Shown here: positions 1 to 11,700 of the stretch, in pieces
Position numbering within the stretch: position 1 is the first letter of the stretch
How the letters are laid out: each line of letters opens with the position of its first letter
Source: Harmonia axyridis
Taxonomy: Eukaryota > Arthropoda > Insecta > Coleoptera > Coccinellidae
Direction: 5' to 3'
DNA: 64,000 nucleotides
NCBI RefSeq assembly: GCF_914767665.1
Contig: NC_059504.1
Span: 39,153,720 to 39,217,719 of the forward strand
The notes under the pieces: model-generated
What the model was told of the DNA's origin: nothing
Seen by the model: only the letters and a program-made list of their open reading frames with translations
Databases searched by the model: none
Program-made: the position numbers and the translations under genes

Positions 1-2040
1 ATATGTTGAAAGAAAATTCCAGCGGAATGTGACAAATAATTTCTGAGATATTGAAAAAAAAATATGGATGTTCGAGCCATATTCTAGTCGTATAAATATT
101 GGAAACGAACGAAATATTCTATAAGGTGAGTAGATCCTTATGAATAAATTATAGAGCGATATGTTTGGAGAAAGAGTGCTGAAAAATTGAAAGATTATCA
201 TAATATTTGATTGAATTGGTGTTTGCTTAGTGAATATTTAGTATAAATTATCTCAATTGCAGAATTTATTCTTCTGGGGTTGAGTTGAATAACTCGCTAG
301 ACTTCACACTGGATGTCATAATTGCCAGGCATATTATAATCCTGCTTCTATGAATGAAGACGTTATTTATTTATTTATAAGCCAAAAAGGTATTTTTCCA
401 TGAAAATGAAATAAAAAGGAATACTAACTGTTTAGCTTATTACATTAACCTCACAATTCAGATGAATGAAGATTAATCTCAATCCCAATAGCAACCAAAC
501 ATGTACCAAAAAAAAATATTTAATTTCAAATCAAACATAAAATTTTACAACTTTAAAAAAAAATGTACCATATCATTTTACTACTGAATATCCTCTAAGA
601 AGAACCCTCAGCATTCCAGACTATTTCCGTTCGAATTTAAATTTGATCAAAGACTTCGAGGTGTCCAGAGTTGATGTCAACTACATGCAGAACCCTTGCA
701 ATTATTTGTGCAGAAAAGTAATCTCTAGTTTAATACAGCTAAATTTGTTTTTTTGCCGAAATTCGGGAGCAATGAGGAAATACATGATAAAAAACAACGC
801 TTCATCAAAATATGTAGTTTAAGCATTGAGGTCTCGTTGATAATTGAATTTTTTCCGCCAATTCCCTCTTTTCGTGAAATCGACAAAATTGCGAAGCTGA
901 ATCTTTTCCTATATTCCTGCGATGTAAAAGCAGTAAAAACTATTTCAGTATCTATTTCCATTGATCCCACGAATGAGATGAACTGAGATTCCATCAAAAT
1001 CATTTCAGTAGATCCACATTAACTCTATTTCGTAGAAAAACTGAATAGTACTTCGAATATACGATCTTTTTCCTGCTGAATCAGATTCAGCAGGAAATAA
1101 ATAGAGGAAATATATGACACATCATATTATCCAACTTACGCCTCACTTGGGGAATACCCCGCACTTTTGGGTATTCCCATCAGAATTTCAGATTTTTATC
1201 AAGGATGTCCAAGAATGAAGTCAGAGCTCGTGCTTTTTCATTTTATGAGAACAAACAGCTTTACTTTCAAGAAATGAATATCTTACTTGTGGAATCAATT
1301 TTCGTTCTTCAATTTAAGTGATACCAATTGAAAGACTATCTTTCTTAGTTGGAACTATTTCAGCTATTACTAATTTTTAGTTGATCAAGATTGAAAAAAT
1401 CCATAATTTTTTTTGCTACCAATAATATGGTGTTAACAATTTGGGGATTACATGTCTTAGTTTGTTCCATCTATCTCTCGAATTAAAGGTGAGCTAAGTT
1501 CCTACCGAACATACATCAGTAGATCAGCATCATAGCTATTCTGCCTAAAAACCAAAGAGTGTCTCAAAGATCTGATCATTTTCCCTGTGAAGGAGGCCAT
1601 ACATCAAATCTTCGAACAGCATACCACAAAATATTATACAACTTACGCCCCCCTTGAGGGAACGCCCCGCACTTCTATCTATTTCCTTCAGAATTTCAGT
1701 TTTTATCGAGGATTTAGAGGTCACCTAATGATGTTGAAGCAAGAGTAAAATTCTTGTCATCTTTAAGAGATCTAACAGTTTCGTTCGTAGGAGGAATGCC
1801 AATTTTCGGTTTTCACCCAAAATTAATGAAGGTACAATAAACTAATTGATCTAATTAAATTAACAGACCATTGAGTGAACAAGCGCATCTCTTTCCACTC
1901 ACCCTCACCGATAAAAACTGAACTCCTGGAATTAAGAAATCCGCAAAAATGTTCCTTTTTTCGGTATCCCAGAGATGCGTATTCCGGATCTTAGGGCAAG
2001 GGAAAGATGAATGAAAAACTACCTTTCTTAGCTTCTTCCA
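1..2040. other. intergenic DNA, no gene seen
   Basis: AT-rich sequence with many stops in all frames. The only structure noted is an imperfect direct repeat listed separately. Overlapping open frames on both strands near 725-1003 have no recognisable domain and look like chance. Confidence 0.6.
1125..1717. repeat. imperfect direct repeat pair of about 85 bp
   Basis: Segments near 1125-1209 and 1632-1717 share the order ATTAT, ACTTACGCC, a CCCCGCACTT core, TCAGAATTTCAG and TTTTTATC. They lie about 507 bp apart in the same orientation. The first copy also contains a small palindrome around GGGAATACCCC. They may be the two ends or two copies of an old element. No coding capacity was seen between them. 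Confidence 0.5.
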
Positions 2041-2345
2041 TCGGACCAGCTAGTGAGGTGAGCGAAGGTCCAGTCCAGGACACAGCCGGAGCCAGGGAAC
2101 ATAGCGCTCTCAGGGTATATCACTGGCACTACAGGTAGGGGTTAATACGAGCGCATGGGGTAGGCAATCGCGTGGCGCAGACAATTCGAGATCCGGCCAA
2201 GTACTGCAGCAGGGTTTGCCGGGCAGCCAGATCTGCCCTACTCAGCGCCCCTTGCGGATCCCACGAAAACTCCCCCGTGTCTCCGTTCTCGGGATAAGAT
2301 ATTGTAGGGGATGAATGGGAAATTGACAGTGGCGAGATTAATACT
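2041..2345. other. GC-rich segment of unknown origin
   Basis: Base composition rises sharply against its flanks. On the minus strand the segment ends in a start codon in good context near 2046, opening a short frame (MEEAKKGS...). This resembles the GC-rich 5' region of a non-LTR retrotransposon inserted in minus orientation. That reading rests only on composition and the short open frame. A host regulatory element is the alternative. Confidence 0.25.
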
Positions 2346-2707
2346 ACGTCAAGGTTGACACGAATGTTTCGGTTGTTCTCTGATAAGATTTTTTTGTTAT
2401 GCGAATGGTGGGTTTCATAAAACTTTAATCGTCTAATTTTTCCAATGAAATTCGAAAAAACACGTTGCTCAGTGATATTTTAACGAGTAGCTCGAGTGCT
2501 GGTGGCAACGAGTCAAAGACAAGGACTTTTGCACCTTAACAAGTGCTTTTTGTGAAAAAAATATTACTTTGCATCGTGTTTTTACGATTTTTTCACAGGA
2601 AAAATCAAATTCATGAATCGTAGTATTTGCCAAGACTATTTCATGAGACCACAGAATTTTTTATGACAGCAGTTATCAAGTTTGCTCTACTCTTTTGGTG
2701 AACTCGG

Positions 2708-2790
2708 AGGTAAACTCTAAAAAACTGCTGACAGGTGCTGTCGTGTAGTTTTTCCTTCTGGAAACCGTTTGTAATTCAAAATTTTCGACA
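2708..2790. repeat. dispersed repeat shared with 32667-32748
   Basis: Both places carry GTAAACT..., then AAAAACTGCTGACAG, GTGCTGTC or TTGCTGTC, AGTTTTTCC and TTTGTAATTC, in the same orientation. This is an old dispersed repeat of about 80 bp with no coding potential. Confidence 0.5.
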
Positions 2791-2808
2791 CTTCCATAGA
2801 TTCAGAAC

Positions 2809-3031
2809 TAACGAGCGTTCATATAAATTTGTGGTCAAGAGTGCTGTGGAGAAATAAGAATTTATTTTCTGTGATTACGAGTAGCGCTAAGCTTGTATTA
2901 AATCACTAACATTTTGTTCACATACTTCGGATCTGGTAAGAATATGGTACAAGCTAAGCGCAACTTGTTATCACAGAAAATCAAGTCTAATTTCTCCACT
3001 CTTGACCACGAATTTAAATGAACGCTCGTTA
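2809..3031. mobile_element. palindromic MITE of 223 bp
   Basis: The ends read TAACGAGCGTTCAT and ATGAACGCTCGTTA. The inverted arms are about 85 bp, diverged but alignable: the left arm holds GTGGTCAAGAGTG and the right arm CACTCTTGACCAC. There is no coding capacity. The structure is that of a non-autonomous DNA transposon. The superfamily is not assigned. Confidence 0.75.
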
Positions 3032-3199
3032 CAATCAACGAGTTGATCGGTCGATCAAAATTTTATGAAACCCGTCGTTAATAATATTCTTTAAATTAAG
3101 GCATATCCACATACATAAACCTTGTTTCTCTATTTCAGTATCGAAATGAGTTCATTACAGTACGACAAACAGTGATGTAATGAACTTATTACAGCATTA

Positions 3200-3845
3200 T
3201 TTTCACTTACATAAGCGTACAACTTTGCTTCCGCCGTTTTTTACATTTATGATCTAAAGTATTGTCCATCGCTGACCATTACTTTCTCCCATCTTTCGGG
3301 CAGCGTATGAATCCCGCTTTGAAAAACTGGTCATCTTTTGAAGCGATTTACGAATCAATCCAATTTTTTACTTCTTCATATGACCGGAAGTGTTGGTCAG
3401 CCAGGCCGTGTGCCATTGATTGAAACATGTGATCGTCCGAAGTAGCAACGTCTGAAGAATACGGTGGGTGGGGAAGGCCTTCTCATTTCAACGTTTTGAC
3501 CACTTTCGCAACATGAGTTTGATCACTGGCAGGCTGTAATAGCACGTATATCATGTTTTTCGTTATATTGCGGCCGTTTGTTTTTCAATGCTCGGCTTAA
3601 ACGGATTAATGCGTTCGATAACGATCGCCTGTGATAGATCCAGTAAGTTTTAACAATTCATAATACACTACGCAAAGCTGGTCCCACCAAATAAAGAGCA
3701 TGACCTTGCAACCGTGAATATTCGGTTTGGCCATAGACGTGGAAGCATGGCCAGGATATCCTCATGATTTTCTGTGCTTGAGATTATCGAAATGAACTCA
3801 TTTTTCGTCTCAATGCGATGAAGAAATCCCTTCCGTCTTTACCTT
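3200..3845 (-). mobile_element. decayed mariner transposase, C-terminal half
   Basis: Reading the minus strand from about 3540 down to 3255 recovers the end of a mariner transposase in broken frames. It includes HVAKVVKTLK, a premature stop, a LPHPPYSSDVATSDDH block, the SMAHGLADQHFRS block and a final SDGQYF. HPPYSPDxAxSDYH is a hallmark of the mariner catalytic core. Stops and frameshifts make it a pseudogene, and the N-terminal part and ends are degraded. The same terminal sequence recurs at 13965-13993 fused to another element. Confidence 0.75.
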
Positions 3846-4140
3846 GCAAGCAGCTATTCACAAGCAAACAAACGTCATTAAACATCTCTCGGTCTCAACT
3901 CGTACGGTGACCAATTTTCTTCTTTCTGTATTATTCTCATGACTTTCAAGCATTTCTTGTTGCGTTTGACACCAGTCTTGAATCTTGATCAAGTAATGCC
4001 TCCAATTCTGCATCTTAGAAAACCTTCTCTTTTCCATCAACATGCTGGTCTTCGACGTCAAAATCACCGTTCTGGAAGCGTTGAAAAAACTCTCCGTACG
4101 TTCTTTCTCTAATAACGCCCTCACTGTAGGTATTTGAGAG

Positions 4141-4206
4141 CATTCGCATTCGTGTTGGAATAGGAGCCCATTCTGCAACTTGTTTTGGAATATTTTCCTA
4201 TTACTA
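4141..4206. repeat. dispersed repeat shared with 63568-63630
   Basis: Both sites contain CGCATTCGTGTTGGAATA followed by GGAGCCCATTCTGCAACTTG in the same orientation, nearly identical over about 55 bp. At the right-hand site the repeat continues into a palindromic region rich in CGTCGCTCG. An open frame of 119 codons on the minus strand covers 3858-4217. It has no recognisable domain and includes this repeat, so I do not call it a gene. Confidence 0.55.
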
Positions 4207-4479
4207 GAGTAGGTCAAACGCTTCTAACATAATAATGCTATTTCCACGAATAAATACTATCCCAATGTTGTTTTTAGATCCAGCTTTACATTCTTCTACT
4301 GTTTCATCAACGACGAGATTCATGAAGAGGTAAAATTCTTTGAGCTTTCCAGATATACATCTTCCCCCATTTAGTTAAAGGGATCTTGGAAAAAATTTAG
4401 GCATACGCCCATATCGTTAGAAACAGATATGGCTAGTATTTTCTAATAAGAGGTTTTATTTTTATATTGAAAAAAAAAA

Positions 4480-5330
4480 CGTATATATTTTAAGATAAAT
4501 CCATGAATGTTTACTTCATTGCAAAGAGAAAAGTATGCCACTAATGATGGAAAACAATATCAGCTAAATGGCTACCACGTCTACGGTTGCAGAACCATAT
4601 TCTCTTCATGAAATTTTCCTTGACAAATTAGCACATTCGGGGCTGTATGTACTCGATGAATGCACTAATTCCATCTTTAAGGTCTTGAATCGATAGTGAA
4701 GTGTTAGAATAAACCTAATCTTTCACTTGGCCCAACAAGGAAAAAGTCTTAAGTGTTAAATCACAAAATTTCAGTACAAACTACCTTCGAGAAATAACAG
4801 GACCAGTAAACTTTCCTTGCAAAATTGCAATTTTTCGTTGCTTGTATGGCACGTAATACTATATTGTTGAAAATGAACATCAATATCTTCCAAATGGCTA
4901 TAAAAAATCATTAATCATAGCTCGATAGTAGTCTATTCTCCATTACAGTGGCCTCATTTTCGAATGAGTGAGGTCCGTTTTATATCACCAGCTCAAAAAC
5001 CGCACCAAACAGTAACACGCTGAGGATGGAGAGGCTTAAAAACAATCTTTCTTGGATATAACGAGCGCCAAATGCTTATTAACGTAGCATGCGAGATGAA
5101 AATGGACTTCAGCACTGATAATGATTTTTCGATCAAAATCATTTTGATGCATTTCAAGGACCCATTTAGAGAAGATACGACGTTGCTGGTGATCTACCGG
5201 ATTGAGTTCTTGTGTTAAATGAACTTTAAAAACCTTAAGACCTGAGTCTTTATGCAAAATATGGTGTAATTACGTTTTTGGAATGCCTACTTTCTGAAGT
5301 CGACGACAGCTTCAAAAGTGACAGCTGTCC
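4480..5330 (-). mobile_element. Tc1/mariner-family transposon relic, copy 1
   Basis: This is one of four related relics (here, 6690-7460, 35910-36740 and 48960-49470). They share blocks such as GGTTGCAG.ACCATA, a poly-stop GGCTGTATGT segment and GTGTTAAATCACAAAATTTC. The last block aligns with the minus-strand transposase at 44225-44800, where GTGTTAAATCACAAGATATTGG encodes the SCDLTPLD region. The relic is therefore the C-terminal half of a transposase read from the minus strand, wrecked by stops and indels. Confidence 0.6.
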
Positions 5331-5449
5331 AGATAGCAGGCCCTTCGAAATAAAAAACTTATTGGTAATCCTCTCATGGTCTCATATCTATAGAATATCG
5401 AAAAAAGCGTAATATTTCATTGACAGCGCAAAAATCTACGTGTAGGTAT

Positions 5450-5800
5450 ATTGTTGGCAACCCCTATAACAATAAGCTCGTTCATTGGTACTTTCTGCTG
5501 ACAGCAGCATTTATTAAAACAATATAAAAGAAGCAGCACACCGCCATTAAATCGGTTCAGATCTAGTTTCCACGCAGTTCAGATCTGTTTTCCATGTATT
5601 TAGTTCAGATCTGTATTCCGAGTAATATAGGTAGTTCAGGTTTGTTATTCGCGTCGTTCAGATTTATCTTACGTGTAGTCCTATATTCCGTCAAGTTCAG
5701 TTCTAATAAATACCGTTTCTCAATATTTGGTAATCTTCCTCAACTATTCCCTTAAAAATGATAAATTCTTGAATAAGTGAAAGTTAAGTGCAACCATAAA
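5450..5800 (+). mobile_element. possible solo LTR with TATA box and GTTCAG array
   Basis: The segment starts TGTTGGCAACCCC, an LTR-like 5' end, and has a TATA-like TATAAAAG at 5523. Six GTTCAG boxes follow at 5555, 5577, 5603, 5634, 5656 and 5695, most extended to GTTCAGATCTG, and AATAAA lies at about 5705. A promoter followed by a tandem motif array and a poly(A) signal fits an LTR with a repeated 5' leader. No partner LTR, primer binding site or gag-pol was seen, and the right boundary is uncertain. Confidence 0.4.
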
Positions 5801-6680
5801 AGCGAACTTAACCTAATCAACGCATCTACTCCATCTGCAACATCTTCTCATCTCATCAAATTTTACGCAGCTTTCCTTCATAAAGCTGCTCTGGTGACAG
5901 CAATCCCGCTATTCTTTATTTAATATCGTGTATAATTCCAAAGAGAAATATAATAATATACAGAATAACAATTCAATCTTCGTGCAAAAAAGTGTAAGAT
6001 AATTCATATGAATATAAGAAAATTAGGAAAATACTGACGTGAAGTCATCTGTTTTTGAAAGCTCACTCATTTATGCGTCGATTGAGTATGTTTAAAATGT
6101 TTCACATGATTTGTTGTACGAATGCAATCATCAAGGTAATAATTAAATATAATTATATTCCTCCTCCCTCATGACAACAAACGATAGAAATATCAGAAGC
6201 CATCAACAAGTCAAAGAACCCTGCAGCAGGAGTTGGTTGTGGCTATTCAAACCGTAACTCAATTAACTTGCATTCCTCTTGGGAACAATCGTCGATTATA
6301 CACTAATCGAAACGTCGTGTAACATCTCATTCAATAAACGAGAGCGTGGCTGAAAACAACGATTATTTTCACAATGGTGATGATGAACTCGATGGATCAG
6401 GGTCTGAGGTTGCCACACTGATATGTATATTCGTCCGTTTTTTTTACGTGTCATTACAAAATATACTACTGGTATTTTACTAAAACACTAAGTTGAAATG
6501 TTTAACGAAATTTTAGTAGAAGAATTTCGTGAAGAGTTTTCCAATAAGAAGTTTCATTTCTTAACAGCTTTAGTTTTTTTGGGGTAGGTTAATCTCCTCC
6601 CTTGGCCATCTTCTTTTTATCATAAAGAGTACCATTCCTGCTTGCGGTCTTTTTCAATGTGAGGAAAGGTTGATATTAGA
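5801..6680. other. intergenic DNA, nothing recognised
   Basis: AT-rich sequence without a supported open frame, repeat or RNA gene that I can identify. Confidence 0.5.
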
Positions 6681-6689
6681 AATACGAAT

Positions 6690-7460
6690 ATATTTTAAGA
6701 GAAATTAATGTATGTTTATTTCGTTGTGAATAGGAAGATATGCCATTAATGGTGGAAAATGGTATCAGCCAAATGGTCACCACGACTACGGTTGCAGCAC
6801 CATAACCCTTTCACATTTGCGGCTGCATGTCTTTAATTACTTATCGAATTCCATCTTTAAGATCTTAAATCGATTGTTGAGCCTTGAAATTGACCTTATC
6901 TTTCACGTGGCTTCGAAGAAAAAATTTTTAAGGTGTTAAATCACAAAATTTCGGTTGAAATTGTGATCCTAATACGGCCAGGAACCATTTCTTGAAGAAT
7001 TGCAATTGATTTATTGCTTTTTTGGCATGTAGCCCCGTCTGAGTGTTGAAAATACACGTCAACCACATCAATATGACCAATTCCATCAAAAACTTTCACC
7101 TTTGCAATTGAACAGCCTCATTTTCGAATTAGTGAGGTCCAAAAATCGCAACCAAACAGTGATACGTTGAGGATGGAGAGCCTTTTCAACAATCATTCTT
7201 TGATTTGCCGAACCTCAAATGCAACAATTCTCTTCATTAACGTAGCTTTCGAGGTGAAAATTATTTTTCGATGACAATCTGGATAATTTTGATGCATTTC
7301 AAGGATCCAGCGAAGAAACAACGATGATGGTGATCGACCGGCTTGAGTTCTTGTGTTAACTGAATTTTGGAAGCCTTAAGTCCCAAGTATTTTCGTAAAA
7401 TACGATAGAAGGTTGTTTGTAGAATGCTTAATTCCTAAGATCGACTAGGAATCTTCAAAC
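6690..7460 (-). mobile_element. Tc1/mariner-family transposon relic, copy 2
   Basis: It aligns block by block with 4480-5330: GTTTATTTCGTTGTGAATAG, GGTTGCAGCACCATA, GGTGTTAAATCACAAAATTTC, and AACAGTGATACGTTGAGGATG followed by GGAGAGCC. Indels and stops break every frame. The two copies in the first 8 kb have the same orientation and are about 2.2 kb apart. Confidence 0.6.
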
Positions 7461-7502
7461 CTGGGTTTTCATCAACACTACGAGCTACAGCAGCAATATG
7501 CT

Positions 7503-7790
7503 CAGTTATTCTTGAGCAACGCACAAGGTCAAATTTTACGAATGAGGATTTCTTAGTCTTCGGGAAGACATCAAATGCAGACATTTGATGTAACCTTGGA
7601 ATTTAATTTCAAGGTTAAGTAGATTTTCTTGAATGAAGAATATCCGCAGTTGTTCATGAGCGACGCATAAGGTCAAGTTTTAGGAATGAAGGTTTCTTAG
7701 TCTTCAGGAAGACATCAAGAGCAGATATTGGATGTAACCTTGGAATTTGATTTCAAGGTCAAGTAGATTTATTCAATGAAAAATTTACAG
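7503..7790. repeat. diverged tandem duplication, unit about 144 bp
   Basis: Two units run head to tail. Each has GAGC.ACGCA.AAGGTCAA, GAAGACATCAA, GATGTAACCTTGGAATTT and a closing CAAGGT.AAGTAGATTT. They differ at perhaps one base in ten, so the duplication is not recent. A related piece (ATCTTGGAATTAAAGTCCAAGG) reappears near 8517. No coding function is evident. Confidence 0.6.
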
Positions 7791-8799
7791 AATATTGATC
7801 TTCTTGGAAAAGTTAAAACATTCTGACGCCTTTTTTTTATGAAACGAATTTTTCTGAAGATATGAAGTGTTTCATGCTTAAGATGACCATGATAAAGTAC
7901 ATCAAAGTTATTTCTCATAGAATCATTCGTTTTTGTATTCCGTATGTACATATTCTGATTTTTTTCTCAACCACGCAAATGAGTTTACACCGCTATAATA
8001 AAATCTCTCCGAATGCCGAATTTGGAAAGTGTTACCACTGCAAACAGGCCAATTTGTACATAATGATGATTTTTAGATTGTGAGTAATTTCATACAATTT
8101 TCTTTAATTTTATTTTTCTTACTCATTTTTTCTTCTTATCTTGTTTTCTCGTTAATTGATGCTTTTATCAACCGTTTTAAACGGAAGATAGGTCTATGCA
8201 TTCTTATCATAGGGAAAATTGTGTACATTTAATTTGCTATTAATTCAATTTTCGTTGGCATCTTTCAATTGAAAGTTCATTTTTAATTTGTTATTCGTTT
8301 GTCTATGAGTTGCAACTTCTTCAAATATGCTCAGTAGTTTGTGTATAGAAAATTTTCATCATCCATTTTAAGCATAAAACACATCATATCCCCACAACGA
8401 TCGATTCCATCGCAAAAACAAAAGAAACAAACTATTCCTAGTTTTTCACGTAGAATGAGATTCTGCAAAGAATTATTCGAAAAATCTGAATCTTGATCTT
8501 GAAGATCTTGAAATGATCTTGGAATTAAAGTCCAAGGTCACATTCGATATGCTCCTGAATATTACGAAACTTTCATTCAAACATTTCTTCCCAAGGATTT
8601 ATTTCAGGGGATATTTTAAAAGGCGCTCTATATATTTCCAAAGAAAACATTTTCATTTCAAAACCAGAAACTCAAGTTGATTCCTCAAGTAACAATTCAC
8701 CAAACAAGCTTGACGTTTGAGTAATGCATTCACAAAAATGAAAATTGAAATTGTCAGTGGGGTCAACCGCTGCCGAAAACGTCAAAATTACCAAGTAAA

Positions 8800-11700
8800 A
8801 TGTCTCAACAATCTGAAACCAATCAAACACATTTGCCCAGAAGAACACCGGTTAGTCTTAACAGCATCAAAGAACATGTTCGCCACTTGGCTGAAGAACT
8901 AGGTACCTAGAGTCGAACCGAACACGAAATATGACGATTTCAATCAATTTCATTCACTTCATAGAAATAGATGGTGCTGATGGATTACAAGGAAATGAAA
9001 TGGAAATAATCGCTTTGATCAGGAACTGTCCTCTTTTATACGATAAATCGTTTCCAGATTATAACGATTCCAAGAAAAAAGACCAGGCTTGGAAAGCAAT
9101 AGGGGAAGTGTTCAACGTTACAAGCAAGGATTAAAATTGTGTCCTCTCGTTTCATCTCACAAAGTCACTTTCGTTTTTAGGTAGAGATCTTCAACAATTC
9201 TGGGAAGCTTTGAAACAATCATTCGTTGAATTTTCAGGAAGAAGAGTCAAAGGGAATGCTACGAATTATCCTACATACTTTGATGAAATGCAATTCTTGA
9301 ATGCTGTCAATACGAGTATGAGAAGCAGGTATTGTACAGGTAGTTTTTTTAATATTCATTGCTGGTCTTTAGAAGAACTCTCTTACTACAGCTCCTATAT
9401 TTCGAATAGTGTTTGCTTTACTCGTTTCAGTAATTAGTTTTTATAAGTGGATGATTTCCTTTCTGAAAGCAATTTATCTATCTGGATGAAGTCTTGCTAC
9501 CTTTTCAGTGGTGAACTTTGAAATTTTTTCGTACAATAACAAATTTGGTGCTTTTCGAATAAAGAATATAGTCAGGTAGAGAAAAACGTTTTTTTTTTTC
9601 GTTTCATTTTTAATAACCCACTATCTGTAAAGCAGTCTCTTTTGAAATTGTTTTTTTCATTTGACAAGTAAACATTGCCTGCGCAATTACTAAAAATGGA
9701 AGATACACGCTTGACAACGCAATGATATCATTAAAACTCACTACAAAAATATTAAAATGCACCTTCAAGAACGTTTTTTATAAAATGGACAAAAACGTCA
9801 TTCGATAAAGGACCCCGCACGGTTCTTATGGAAAATGGGTCCCAGTCGAATTGGCTGAAAATTTAGTATAATGTAGTTTATGAAATCCTGATCAAATGTC
9901 TCTATGAGCACAACAAGATCTAATGTACAGTTTTTGAGATACAGGTTGTCAAACATGCAGAGAAACGGTTGTTACTCACCTTAGGAAAATCAATAATGTG
10001 GCGATTTTTTTGTTACAAAAAGTTGAAGATAATAATTACAATCTCAATATTGTCGACACGAGTTGTAATAAGAAGTAATAAGACTCCGTATAAAGGGGTT
10101 ATTAATAATTACATTTTTATGTGATTCTTTGAACAAACTCAGTCAAACGCAAAAGCTCGTAGACTTGCAGAATAAGTAAAAAACATTTGATTTTAATATT
10201 GGGTGATCTGAGGATACTATTATACGGGGTCTTCCACTTTTTTAGTTGTAATAATTTAATTTTTTCAGGGACATATAGAAAAATTCAACATAAAAGTAGA
10301 AAACTAAATATAATATGATCAATATTCTGTGGCTCTTGTCTATTTGTTGCATCTTGTACCGCTGTAGCCTGTATAGTGTTGACGAAAAACCACTAGCCAG
10401 AGTATGATGAGATTGTTTATGATTGTTCATTTTTACCCATTTCATTAGGCATATATGTCTTATTTATAATGATATCGATAAGAGAAAGTAATTTTAATGC
10501 TTCATCTAGTAGAATATTATACGTTTTTAGAATGTGCTAAATGGCGAATGCGCCGGTGTTAAGGAAATTAATATTATTATTGTTATTTTTCCGTTATTTA
10601 TGGTTCAATCGGTTAACTGATTGAATTATGATCATGGATCCTGAAATTTAGAACATTTAGGTTCATGAATAATTCCTTCGATTTATCGATAGTATTCGAT
10701 ATTTGATATTTGGTACAATAGTATTTTCTTCAAAAATTTATTGAATGGTCTTCAAAAAGGACCCCTTTCAATATAATAAATACAGGTCGAGGAATAATCG
10801 AATTATGGGAAAACAATTTGCAAAGCAATTTTTTTCAGGAATAATATTTTGAATTCAGAAAAACTGTGGTTGTCCGATTAGTTTTGTCAGTTCTTGACCA
10901 GAAATTTGTTTTCACGAACCTTGGATGATAGGTTGCTGCGTCTCCCTATACAGAGTGTCCTGAAACTATGGTATCAAATTGAAACAGATGATTTGTCTTG
11001 AGAAATAAATAAAACTTTCCTAATATTGTATTGATAATTTCCACAATTTCCAAAATTTTTCTATCAAATTTGAAAGAATATTTGTGTTCAATAGTTGCTT
11101 CATTTCGAGAAGAAAATCATATTTTCAGATGCAACCAGTGGCGTACAAGAAGGGCATCATGCTACTTTTTCTTCCCTATTTTGACGCCACTAGTGAAATC
11201 AGAATAATTATGCATATTTTGCATCCCCTTTTCAATTTTGAGGAAAAATGTAAATTCGTTCCGGAAAAAATAATCGTTTTCAAGATAATTGCGTTTTTAT
11301 AAATACAAATAGTAATGAAAAATTTGTTCGACAGAATAGTAATTTACGTAACAAGTCCGGAAAATAGGGTTTTTTTGGACGAATAGACAAAATTCCAGGA
11401 CTCGCTTACGCTCGTCCTGGAAGTCTGTGAGTCCAAAAAAACCATTTTCGGGCGTGTTACGTACAATATTTTTTCGGCAACCATGTAAAATAAGACTATC
11501 GCTGCTGCTTTCCATATTTTATTGCGATTGCGATCTAAAAACATGCAAATTTTTGACAACTAATTTCATATGAACTGTCAGCCGTTATCTCGGTTGCTAT
11601 GGATTCTATGATTCTTTTCCGGCCTAGTCCGGGAAGTACGTACTTTCCGGACTAGGCCGGGAAATGCTACTTTCTCAGAGAAAAAGCGTCCGGGAAGTGA

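Noticed and set aside
3858..4217. 119-codon minus-strand open frame
   Set aside because: No domain is recognised. It includes a dispersed repeat also found at 63568 and lies among dead transposons. There is no splice or start support.
7503..7790. Tandem repeat considered as a CRISPR-like array
   Set aside because: There are only two long diverged units without short regular spacers, and the genome is eukaryotic.
9340..9341. Alternative exon 3 donor CAG|GTAGTT at 9340
   Set aside because: It is a fair donor, but it leaves phase 1, and exon 4 would then be read as NHLVVLPFNEEM... and fail to join exon 5 in the MADF frame. The donor at 9329 leaves phase 2 and keeps the whole model open.
11297..11559. 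Paired minus-strand frames of 71-72 codons, also present at 49569-50005
   Set aside because: Both copies lie in the 392 bp non-coding repeat. Similarity of the frames only reflects the repeat.
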